From Verrucomicrobiota bacterium (GTDB taxonomy: Bacteria; Verrucomicrobiota; Verrucomicrobiia; Limisphaerales; UBA9464): a DNA stretch of 5,281 bases. This document shows positions 1 through 5,281 of this stretch, piece after piece. The position numbers were made by a program, and so were the translations under genes. The notes under the pieces are model-generated. The model ran no database searches and was not told the origin of the DNA. It saw only the letters and a list, made by a program, of their open reading frames with translations. Each line of letters begins with the position of its first letter. Positions within the stretch are counted from its first letter, which is position 1. Location of the stretch: NCBI GenBank assembly GCA_025354845.1, contig JANXMD010000453.1:1-5281 (forward strand), in the 5' to 3' direction.

Positions 1-1711
1 CGAAGATCTGGAAGTGTGCAAAACTGCGGGTGTTTGCCGAAGGTCGTCCCTTGTTGAAGTCGTGGATCAGAAACACCGGGAGATCCGAGCGAAAGGCGGC
101 GACCTGAGCGGAAAGGGGAATGAAAGTCTCGCTGCGCACCGTCCCGGGCAGCAGCGGTGAAGCGAAAGCCCGGGCGCGCACCTGCACCGCTTGATTGGCG
201 AAGTGAAGGGGGGCTGAGTAGGCCGGCGACAGTTCCGAGGGAAGAGTTCCGTCGAGAGTGTATCGGATCACCGTGTTGGGAGCGTTGGTCGAGGGGACGA
301 GGGTGAGGTCGAGGGTGCCGGTCGAATAGGTTCCGCTCAGAACCGAGAACTCCACCTCCGGCGCGAACCCCTCGCCCGTGGTGCTGTTCGGCTGACCGGG
401 GGTTGGAGTGACAAAATACCCGTGCCGATTGGGCGCACCCTCCGCGTGACCGTAGGAAACGTCGGCGCGTTGCGGCGGATAGGCCGGGGAATACTGAAAG
501 GCGATCACGCCGCCCGGGGCCACCAGTGCGAGGCGTTCTCCATCGCTCCCCAGCTTGAAATTGGTGTGGAGCGCGGCGGTGACGTTGGTGCGGTTCTTTC
601 CCGAGGCGTACACCAGCAGACGTCCCTTGGCGCTGATCGTCACTGCGGGGAACTGCCAGGCAGTGGTGTTGCCGATCAAGGACCAACCCTCGAGCGAAAC
701 CGAATCGCTGGAGCTGTTCGCGAGTTCAATCCAGTCCGAGTGATCGCCATCGTCATCCCTCAAACCGCGCGCGTTCACCGCGAGGAATTCGCTGACGGTG
801 ACGCCCGGTGGCGGTGTGGCGGTATCGACGGTGTAACTCCAGGTCGCACCAGCGAAGGGACGTGCAGCGGCGGACAAATCGGTGATGCTCGTGCCGGCGG
901 GAATCGAAGCGGTCACCAACCCGGAAGCCACCGCGGGAAAGGAAAACACGTATTGATCCGGTGCCGCCTGAGTCAGACCGGTGGCCGGAATGCCGTTGAT
1001 TTTCAAATCCGAGGCCCTGACCCCACGAACGGGCTCGCTGAAGAGGACTTCGATGGAGGTGAGCCGGGTGAGGATCGCGCCGTCGGTGGGCTGGAGGCGG
1101 GCGACGCGAGGGGGTTCCGAGTCCACGGTGCCGGACAGCGAAGTATTCAGCACAATGTCGCTGCTCGTGAGGTTGATATTGAAGACCTGGATGGCCACGA
1201 CGTTCTCACCAAGACGGAGAACGGTTTCGGGTACGCCCACGGGATAGTCCTGCAATTGGACCGGTTCGGTGGCGCTGACGCTGGCCAGGCTGTTGAACTT
1301 CGGGTCGCCATCCGGGGCCGCGAACCGGGCCACTTCATGACCGTTGATCCAGGCGATGAACCCATCATCAACCTGCACCTTCAACAGGAGTGCCCGTACG
1401 TCCGCTGGATCGGTCACGGTGAACGATTTGCGCAAAAATAGGGTGGTGTAGTGGCCTCCCATGTCGCTGATCAAGGTGCCGGTAAGGGCTTCGCCGTAGT
1501 ACAAGGGCAGCGGACCCGACTCCCAGGAGGAGCTGTTGAAGTCGATATTCCGCCAGAGGGTGGTGTCCGGACTGGAGGCCTCCTGCGTGCCTCTGAAAAA
1601 GCTCCAAGTGCTTTCGGTAGGAATCCAGGTCACGTCCTCTGCCACCCCGTGGCAGCACACAGCAGGGCTAAGCAGTAGCAATAAAAAGAGTCCGATTCGC
1701 AACGGGGACAT
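1..1711 (-). CDS. Secreted multidomain lamin-tail / chitobiase-C protein, probable CotH-family, 3' end outside window
   Basis: The minus strand is open without a stop from an ATG at 1711 to the window edge (570 codons). Residues 1-24 form a signal peptide (Arg5, then a leucine-rich core, probable cleavage after GVA at 22-24). Residues about 27-195 look like a beta-sandwich module (VDDGFIAWINGHEVARF, 114-130; LGENVVAIQVFN, 167-178). Residues about 198-295 resemble a bacterial Ig-like module (IEVLFSEPVRG). Residues about 303-410 are a lamin-tail domain (VSEFLAVNARG, then DWIELANSS and LEGWSL). Residues about 450-532 match the chitobiase/beta-hexosaminidase C-terminal domain (VIRYTLDGTLPSE). The last residues, from about 541 (SDLPVFLIHDFNKGRP), resemble the start of CotH-kinase regions that follow these domains in verrucomicrobial proteins. 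No CotH catalytic motif lies inside the window, so that part is inference. The role is unknown; the domains suggest an extracellular or surface protein. It is divergent from sppA, and no Shine-Dalgarno precedes the start. Confidence is high that the gene is real and moderate for the CotH assignment. Confidence 0.9.
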   Translation of the reverse strand, partial: MSPLRIGLFLLLLLSPAVCCHGVAEDVTWIPTESTWSFFRGTQEASSPDTTLWRNIDFNSSSWESGPLPLYYGEALTGTLISDMGGHYTTLFLRKSFTVTDPADVRALLLKVQVDDGFIAWINGHEVARFAAPDGDPKFNSLASVSATEPVQLQDYPVGVPETVLRLGENVVAIQVFNINLTSSDIVLNTSLSGTVDSEPPRVARLQPTDGAILTRLTSIEVLFSEPVRGVRASDLKINGIPATGLTQAAPDQYVFSFPAVASGLVTASIPAGTSITDLSAAARPFAGATWSYTVDTATPPPGVTVSEFLAVNARGLRDDDGDHSDWIELANSSSDSVSLEGWSLIGNTTAWQFPAVTISAKGRLLVYASGKNRTNVTAALHTNFKLGSDGERLALVAPGGVIAFQYSPAYPPQRADVSYGHAEGAPNRHGYFVTPTPGQPNSTTGEGFAPEVEFSVLSGTYSTGTLDLTLVPSTNAPNTVIRYTLDGTLPSELSPAYSAPLHFANQAVQVRARAFASPLLPGTVRSETFIPLSAQVAAFRSDLPVFLIHDFNKGRPSANTRSFAHFQIF

Positions 1712-1847
1712 GCTGGAAACGATGCAAGATCCGGGCCAAGGCGTCGATGTCGGCGTGCCAAGTTGGACCCCGGGTACGTGAAGGGTGCGAGTTCCGGAGA
1801 CCCGCGGGACTTGCCATCGGTGCGTTCCGTTCTAGCCTCGTTTCCAC
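1712..1847. promoter_or_regulatory. Divergent intergenic region between the lamin-tail gene and sppA
   Basis: This 136-bp gap lies between two divergent starts and must hold both promoters unless one gene is read from further away. I see no convincing sigma70 -35/-10 pair. TTGGAC (1763-1768) and TTGCCA (1811-1816) could be -35-like, but neither has a good -10 at 16-18 bp. No Shine-Dalgarno precedes either ATG. TGGAAACGA (1714-1722) and TCGTTTCCA (1838-1846) form a 9-bp inverted repeat close to the two starts. The same 9-mer also occurs inside sppA (2342-2350), which weakens any operator reading. Confidence 0.4.
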
Positions 1848-3029
1848 ATGGACGCGCCCGAGTCTGAATCTGCTTCGTCGTCGGCCACCCCGCCGGTTGC
1901 TCCCAAGCCGCCCCCGGTGATCCCGGACCGGATTGCCCCCGCGGTGTTGCCGTCGGCGCGCCTTCGCTCAGGTGGATCGGGCTGGAAATGGGTGGCCGTG
2001 CTCCTCGCGTTGGGGCTCCTCGCCAGCTTGGTCGTCAACCTGGTGCTCGGCGGCCGCAAACTTGGAGGCATGGCCACTCACAAGGAACATTCCAAGCATG
2101 GCGCTTCGCAGTTGCAGGAGGTGGTCCTGGAGGATGATGACTCAAAGGACAAGATCGCGGTCATCGAGGTCACCGGCGTGATCTCCGACGAATCCGGCCG
2201 AAACGGAAGCAGCCTCGTCGAGTCGATTCGCGACCAGCTCGATCGGGCCGGGGAGGACGAACACGTGAAGGCGGTGATTCTCAAGGTGGATTCGCCGGGC
2301 GGCGAAGTGCTGGCGAGCGACGAGATCTACCGGGCACTGGCTCGTTTCCAGACCAACACCGACATCCCGGTCATCGCTAGCATGGGGTCGATCGCGGCCT
2401 CGGGCGGCTACTACATCAGCGCTCCCTGCCGCTGGATTGTGGCGAACGAACTGACCATCACCGGCAGCATTGGCGTTATTTTTCACACCTACAACTACCG
2501 TGCCCTCATGGACAAGGTGGGGGTGCGTCCTGGCGTCGTGAAGAGTGGCAAGCTCAAGGACATGCTGAGCCCGGACAAGCGTCCCGAAGACGAGCTGCCC
2601 GAAGAGCGGCAAATCCTGGCGGGCATGATTGACGAGAGTTTCGCCCGTTTTGTGCAGGTTATTGTGGATGGACGCGGCTGGGCGGCGAAGGAGAACGAGA
2701 AGGACAAGATCACCGACGGCCACACCCTCGCCCCCAACTGGCGGGAGTTTGCCGATGGCAGGATCCTCTCCGGCAACCAGGCGCTGAAGCTCGGTCTGGT
2801 CGACGAAATCGGCAATTTTGACACCGCGGTGGAACGCGCCCTGGAGATCGCCGGCGTGGAGTCGGCCAAGGTCGTGACCTACGAGGCCGCGCCAAGCTTC
2901 TCGAATTTGCTCCGGTTGATTGGGAAATCCGATGCCCGCGCCCTCCAGGTGAATCTCGGCGGCGTCGATCTCATGCCCAAGCTGCCACAGGGTCGGCTGT
3001 ATTTCATGTCGCCGCTGCATCTGCACTGA
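1848..3029 (+). CDS. sppA: Signal peptide peptidase SppA (S49 family, short form)
   Basis: This encodes a 393-residue membrane-anchored serine peptidase. The S49 family degrades signal peptides left in the membrane after protein export. Residues 1-45 are a Pro/Ser/Ala-rich, probably cytoplasmic leader. A hydrophobic segment at about 47-68 is the likely membrane anchor. The peptidase domain covers about 102-335. It includes VDSPGGEV (147-154) and the nucleophile motif SIAASGGYY (181-189), with Ser185 as nucleophile. Lys237 in SGKLKD is the general base; its 52-residue spacing from the serine matches the Bacillus subtilis SppA dyad (Ser147/Lys199) as I recall it. There is one peptidase domain, so this is the short bacterial type rather than the duplicated E. 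coli 67K type. The length is somewhat above usual because of the leader. An in-frame TAG at 1833-1835 limits upstream extension, and the next Met (residue 75) lies past the anchor, so ATG 1848 is the start. No Shine-Dalgarno is visible. A YugP-like peptidase gene follows on the same strand after 149 bp. Confidence 0.95.
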   Translation: MDAPESESASSSATPPVAPKPPPVIPDRIAPAVLPSARLRSGGSGWKWVAVLLALGLLASLVVNLVLGGRKLGGMATHKEHSKHGASQLQEVVLEDDDSKDKIAVIEVTGVISDESGRNGSSLVESIRDQLDRAGEDEHVKAVILKVDSPGGEVLASDEIYRALARFQTNTDIPVIASMGSIAASGGYYISAPCRWIVANELTITGSIGVIFHTYNYRALMDKVGVRPGVVKSGKLKDMLSPDKRPEDELPEERQILAGMIDESFARFVQVIVDGRGWAAKENEKDKITDGHTLAPNWREFADGRILSGNQALKLGLVDEIGNFDTAVERALEIAGVESAKVVTYEAAPSFSNLLRLIGKSDARALQVNLGGVDLMPKLPQGRLYFMSPLHLH

Positions 3030-3072
3030 ATGCCGTCCCGGTGATTGGAAATCTGCCCGGCCTACTCCAGTT

Positions 3073-3093
3073 GCTCGGGAGCCGCTGCCGAGC
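3073..3093 (+). other. Small hairpin downstream of sppA
   Basis: GCTCGG (3073-3078) pairs with CCGAGC (3088-3093) around a 9-nt loop, 43 bp after the sppA stop. The sequence after it, TACTGCTTCTG, is only mildly T-rich. It could be a weak terminator for sppA, but a 6-bp stem of this kind arises easily by chance in GC-rich DNA. Confidence 0.25.
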
Positions 3094-3114
3094 TACTGCT
3101 TCTGAATCGGTTGC

Positions 3115-3140
3115 CCGCGCTCCACGCGTGTGAAGCGCGG
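3115..3140 (+). other. GC-rich hairpin upstream of the YugP-like gene
   Basis: CCGCGCT (3115-3121) pairs perfectly with AGCGCGG (3134-3140). The 12-nt loop contains the palindrome CACGCGTG (3123-3130). No T-run follows, so it is not a classical intrinsic terminator. It lies 38 bp before the next start codon and could be a leader structure, a factor-dependent termination site or an operator. It may also be a chance structure. Confidence 0.3.
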
Positions 3141-3178
3141 CACTGGTTCAAGAAAACCGCGAAGTCTAGAAACTGGTT

Positions 3179-3901
3179 ATGATGCTCGGATTCATCTTCG
3201 GCCCTTACTGGTGGATGGCGATTCCTCCCGCGCTGCTGGCGATGTGGGCCCAATACCGGCTGCGGTCCACCCATGCCGAATTCTCCCAGGTGGCCACCGA
3301 CCGCGGGATCACCGGCGCCGAGGCAGCGCGCGAAATCCTCGATCGAAACGGGCTGACTGGGGTTCCCATTCACGAGGTCCCCGGGGAGCTGACGGACCAC
3401 TACGACCCCACCAAGCGTGAGGTGTTTCTTTCGGAGGGAACGTCTCGAAGCATCAGCGTGTCGGCGGTCGGCGTGGCGGCGCACGAGGTGGGGCATGCCC
3501 TCCAGCACAAGGATGCCTACGCGATGCTGGGCCTCCGTATGGCGTTGGTGCCGGTGACCGGAATCGCCAGCACGGTTTCCAGCCTGCTGATCCTGCTGGG
3601 ATTCTTCATCGGCCAGATGCGTGGGCTCTATGGATTTGGCAACACGCTCCTGATGCTGGGAATTGGGTTTTTCTCCGTCGTGGCTCTCTTCCAAGTCATC
3701 ACCCTCCCGGTGGAATACGACGCCAGCGCGCGGGCCAAGGTGCAGTTGCAGAAGCTCGGGCTGGTGACCCCGCGTGAATATGACGGGGTGGATCGTGTGC
3801 TCTCCGCCGCTGCGTTGACCTACGTTGCCGCCATGTTCGCAGCACTGAGCCAGTTGTTGCAGTTGATTCTTATGTCGCGCAGTCGCGACAATGACCGTTG
3901 A
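3179..3901 (+). CDS. yugP: YugP-family membrane zinc metallopeptidase (Zn_peptidase_2)
   Basis: This encodes a 240-residue integral membrane protein matching the putative neutral zinc metallopeptidase family of Bacillus subtilis YugP (PF04298), close to that family's usual length. The zinc-binding helix is AAHEVGHALQH (100-110): His102 and His106 as ligands, Glu103 as catalytic base. Glu179 in LPVEYDASARA is the likely third ligand, as in HtpX-like gluzincins. Hydrophobic segments lie at about 3-25, 119-145, 150-176 and 208-231, so the active site is next to the membrane. Family members are poorly characterised and the substrate is unknown; membrane-protein turnover is an inference. ATG ATG at 3179-3184 gives two adjacent possible starts. 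An in-frame TAG at 3167-3169 excludes extension, and no Shine-Dalgarno is visible. The gene follows sppA on the same strand after 149 bp and ends at a strong hairpin. Gene symbol is at family level only. Confidence 0.9.
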   Translation: MMLGFIFGPYWWMAIPPALLAMWAQYRLRSTHAEFSQVATDRGITGAEAAREILDRNGLTGVPIHEVPGELTDHYDPTKREVFLSEGTSRSISVSAVGVAAHEVGHALQHKDAYAMLGLRMALVPVTGIASTVSSLLILLGFFIGQMRGLYGFGNTLLMLGIGFFSVVALFQVITLPVEYDASARAKVQLQKLGLVTPREYDGVDRVLSAAALTYVAAMFAALSQLLQLILMSRSRDNDR

Positions 3902-3906
3902 GGGAC

Positions 3907-3958
3907 GAATTCGCCGGCTCGTAAGGGCGCACTACCTCCCGCTTTAGCTGGCGAGTTT
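3907..3958 (+). terminator. Probable terminator after the YugP-like gene
   Basis: GAATTCGCCGGCT (3907-3919) pairs with AGCTGGCGAGTTT (3946-3958) to give a 13-bp stem with three G-U wobbles (9 bp core TCGCCGGCT/AGCTGGCGA). It starts 6 nt after the stop codon of the YugP-like gene. The loop is 26 nt, long for a classical terminator, but may fold further. TTTCTT overlaps and follows the 3' arm, giving a short T-rich tail. The placement argues for transcription termination before the DUF1080 gene. The large loop and interrupted T-tract keep confidence moderate. Confidence 0.5.
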
Positions 3959-4051
3959 CTTGAGGATCCCGGCTAGAGGCGATCGCATCGTGTCCTGAGC
4001 GCTTTGTCCCTTTCCTCCCGGGCATGGGCCTGCTTAGATGACGCGCGATCC
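3959..4051 (+). promoter_or_regulatory. Leader/promoter region of the DUF1080 gene
   Basis: If the upstream hairpin terminates transcription, the promoter for the DUF1080/NIPSNAP pair should lie in this 93-bp stretch. TTAGAT (4034-4039) is a weak -10-like hexamer 12 nt before the ATG at 4052. TTGTCC (4004-4009) is -35-like, but the 24-bp spacing is too long. No Shine-Dalgarno precedes the ATG. No operator or riboswitch could be recognised. Confidence 0.25.
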
Positions 4052-4780
4052 ATGAAACGCCCCTTCCTCTCCCTCGTGGCCGTCTTGGCGGCCGCTTCGC
4101 TCCAAGTCGTCTCCGCTGCGGAGGCTCCGGTCAACGCCCTCACCGCCAAGGAAAAGGAAGACGGCTGGCAGCTGCTCTTCGACGGCAGTTCGTTCAGCGG
4201 TTGGCATAATTTCAACCGCGAGGGCGTCCGCCCCGGTTGGGCGATTCGCGACGGCACGCTGGCCTGCATTGATCCGCACGATGCCGGCGATCTCGTCAGC
4301 CCGAAGGACTTCACCTGGTTTGAGCTCCAGCTCGACTACAACATCTCCGAAGGCGGCAACAGTGGCATCATGTACCACGTGACCACCGACGGAAAGTCCG
4401 CCTGGGAAACCGGTCCGGAATTCCAACTGGAGGACAACGCCAAGGCGGGCGATCCGCAGCGTTGTGGTTGGCTCTACGCGCTGTATCAGCCTCCGGTAGA
4501 TTCCAGCACCGGCAAACCGCTGGACGCGACCAAGCCCGCCGGGCAGTGGAATCACGTCCGCTTGGTGATTTCGCCCAAGGGCTGCCTCCATGAGATCAAC
4601 GGCGTGAAGTATTTTGACTACATCCTCGGCAGCGCGGACTTCAATGACCGCGTGGCAAAGAGCAAGTTTGCCAAAATGCCCAAGTTCGCGAAGACCGGTC
4701 ACGGAGTGATCGCACTTCAGGGCGACCACGGCCAGGTGTCGTTCCGCAACATCAAGGTGAAGTCGCTGGCCGACCACTGA
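4052..4780 (+). CDS. Exported DUF1080 (3-keto-disaccharide hydrolase family) protein
   Basis: This encodes a 242-residue protein with a Sec signal peptide (MKRPF, then a hydrophobic stretch, with probable cleavage after VSA at 20-22), so it acts in the periplasm or outside the cell. The rest is one DUF1080 domain (PF06439), a concanavalin-like beta-sandwich family now named 3-keto-disaccharide hydrolase. Hallmarks are LLFDGSSFSGW (41-51), GNSGIMYHV (102-110), GPEFQLEDN (121-129), WNHVRLVI (166-173), GVIALQGDHG (218-227) and the terminal FRNIKVKSL (231-239). Members expand greatly in Verrucomicrobiota and Planctomycetota and some cleave 3-keto-glycosides; the exact substrate here cannot be told. 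A TTG at 4004 in the same frame would add 16 residues before the signal peptide and spoil the N-region, so ATG 4052 is preferred. The NIPSNAP gene begins 46 bp after the stop on the same strand, suggesting one operon. Confidence 0.92.
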   Translation: MKRPFLSLVAVLAAASLQVVSAAEAPVNALTAKEKEDGWQLLFDGSSFSGWHNFNREGVRPGWAIRDGTLACIDPHDAGDLVSPKDFTWFELQLDYNISEGGNSGIMYHVTTDGKSAWETGPEFQLEDNAKAGDPQRCGWLYALYQPPVDSSTGKPLDATKPAGQWNHVRLVISPKGCLHEINGVKYFDYILGSADFNDRVAKSKFAKMPKFAKTGHGVIALQGDHGQVSFRNIKVKSLADH

Positions 4781-4794
4781 TCGCCCCCGGCCTC

Positions 4795-4804
4795 GTTTCG
4801 AAAC
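4795..4804. other. Perfect 10-bp palindrome between the DUF1080 and NIPSNAP genes
   Basis: GTTTCGAAAC is fully self-complementary and sits in the 46-bp gap, 22 bp before the NIPSNAP ATG. It could be half of a small operator. It is short, has no loop and no T-tail, so it is not a terminator. Chance is a reasonable explanation. Confidence 0.2.
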
Positions 4805-4826
4805 TTTGCCCCCAATTTCCAACACC

Positions 4827-5281
4827 ATGAATCGACGCACCTTCATCACCTCCAGCACCGCCGCGGCAGCCTTGGGTCTGGCGGGTTGTGCCACATCCCG
4901 CATGAAGAACACCGACACCCGCTGTTTCGAGGTTCGAACCTACTTCTCGCCCCCGGGACGCCTGGACGACCTGCACGCCCGGTTCCGCAATTACACGATG
5001 GGTATCTTTACCCGCCACGCGATTGAAAACATCGCGTACTGGGTCCCTGTGGACAACACCGAGAACAAGTTGGTGTACCTCCTCGGCTATCCCAGCCGTG
5101 AAGCGCGTGAGGCGTCGTGGAAGGCGTTCTTCGCGGATCCCGAGTGGAAGGAAGTCGCCAAGAAAACCGAAGCGAACGGGCGCATCGTATCGAAGGTGGA
5201 TGTCGCGTTCTACCAGACCACCGACTACTCCCCGGCCATCCGATCGGGCGACGCGTCGCACGGCGGGGTCTTCGAGCAGCG
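4827..5281 (+). CDS. NIPSNAP-domain protein with Tat/lipoprotein signal, 3' end outside window
   Basis: An open frame of 151 codons runs from ATG 4827 to the window edge with no stop. The N-terminus MNRRTFITSS fits a twin-arginine signal (RRTFI), and LAGC at 18-21 is a lipobox with Cys21 as the lipidation site. The product is therefore probably a folded lipoprotein exported by Tat. Residues about 33-132 match the NIPSNAP family (PF07978), a ferredoxin-like alpha/beta fold. Visible elements are CFEVRTYFSPPGRLDDLHARF (33-53, opening strand and helix), YWVPVD (71-76), LVYLLGYPSREAREASW (82-98) and FFADPEWKEV (101-110). The molecular function of bacterial NIPSNAP proteins is mostly unknown. Many exported ones in Verrucomicrobiota are about 250-280 residues with a second similar half, so roughly half may be missing here (inference). 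It follows the DUF1080 gene by 46 bp on the same strand and no terminator is seen between them. No Shine-Dalgarno precedes the ATG. Confidence 0.9.
   Translation, partial: MNRRTFITSSTAAAALGLAGCATSRMKNTDTRCFEVRTYFSPPGRLDDLHARFRNYTMGIFTRHAIENIAYWVPVDNTENKLVYLLGYPSREAREASWKAFFADPEWKEVAKKTEANGRIVSKVDVAFYQTTDYSPAIRSGDASHGGVFEQ

Noticed and set aside
422..1441. Plus-strand open frame of 339 codons, opposite the lamin-tail gene
   Set aside because: Its translation is Arg/Gly/Asp-rich with no recognisable domain. The minus-strand frame gives a clean signal peptide and several recognisable domains. It is an antisense shadow in GC-rich DNA.
15..1711. Possible lipoprotein signal on the lamin-tail protein, from the Cys-Cys near residues 19-20
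   Set aside because: The residues before the cysteines (SPAV) do not fit a lipobox well. Cleavage after GVA at 22-24 by signal peptidase I fits better.
2142..3026. Minus-strand open frame of 294 codons within sppA
   Set aside because: It lies wholly opposite a confident SppA coding sequence with intact catalytic motifs, and its translation has no recognisable domain.
3062..3694. Minus-strand open frame of 210 codons over the YugP-like gene
   Set aside because: It is opposite a clear HEVGH metallopeptidase. The translation is low-complexity, rich in His/Gln/Arg, typical of an antisense shadow.
4004..4051. Upstream TTG start for the DUF1080 protein
   Set aside because: It would place 16 polar residues ahead of a standard Sec signal peptide that begins at the ATG at 4052.
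4034..4918. Minus-strand open frame of 294 codons spanning the DUF1080 gene and the start of the NIPSNAP gene
   Set aside because: It crosses two well-supported plus-strand genes and their gap, and its translation has no family signature.
4752..5261. Minus-strand open frame of 169 codons over the NIPSNAP gene
   Set aside because: The plus-strand frame has a twin-arginine signal, a lipobox and a NIPSNAP domain. The antisense frame has nothing recognisable.
1..5281. Search for CRISPR repeats, insertion-sequence ends, tRNA genes, phage or defence genes
   Set aside because: No regularly spaced repeats, transposase motifs, tRNA-like cloverleaf or defence-family signatures were seen on either strand. 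The intergenic gaps are all under about 150 bp.

Overview
The window is GC-rich bacterial DNA with five protein genes: three complete and two cut by the window edges. Several features point to Verrucomicrobiota, perhaps a Pedosphaera/Limisphaera-like lineage, with Planctomycetota as the main alternative. These are the secreted lamin-tail/chitobiase-C protein of the type that usually carries a CotH domain, the exported DUF1080 protein beside a Tat-exported NIPSNAP lipoprotein, and the lack of a clear Shine-Dalgarno sequence before any of the five starts. The assignment is an inference from gene content; the window has no rRNA or other phylogenetic marker.

Layout. (1) From 1711 down to 1 on the minus strand is the first 570 codons of a large secreted multidomain protein. 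In order it has a signal peptide, a beta-sandwich module, an Ig-like module, a lamin-tail domain, a chitobiase C-terminal-type domain and probably the first residues of a CotH domain, then runs off the left edge. (2) A 136-bp divergent intergenic region (1712-1847) separates it from sppA. (3) sppA (1848-3029, plus) encodes a membrane-anchored S49 signal peptide peptidase with its Ser/Lys dyad intact. (4) After 149 bp with two possible hairpins comes a YugP-family membrane zinc metallopeptidase (3179-3901, plus), followed at once by a 13-bp-stem hairpin that looks like its terminator. (5) A probable second transcription unit holds an exported DUF1080 (3-keto-disaccharide hydrolase family) protein (4052-4780) and, 46 bp on, a NIPSNAP-domain protein with a twin-arginine/lipobox signal (4827 to the right edge, incomplete).

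How they fit together. All five products are predicted to enter or cross the inner membrane. SppA and the YugP-like protein are both membrane peptidases and may share envelope or membrane-protein turnover. The DUF1080/NIPSNAP pair looks like a small exported module, with sugar-derivative hydrolysis as the family-level expectation for the first member. There is no tRNA, rRNA, CRISPR array, insertion sequence or phage gene. No gap between genes is longer than about 150 bp. I found no convincing undescribed system here. The open questions are the truncated lamin-tail protein, the pairing of the two membrane peptidases, the DUF1080/NIPSNAP pair and the intergenic hairpins.
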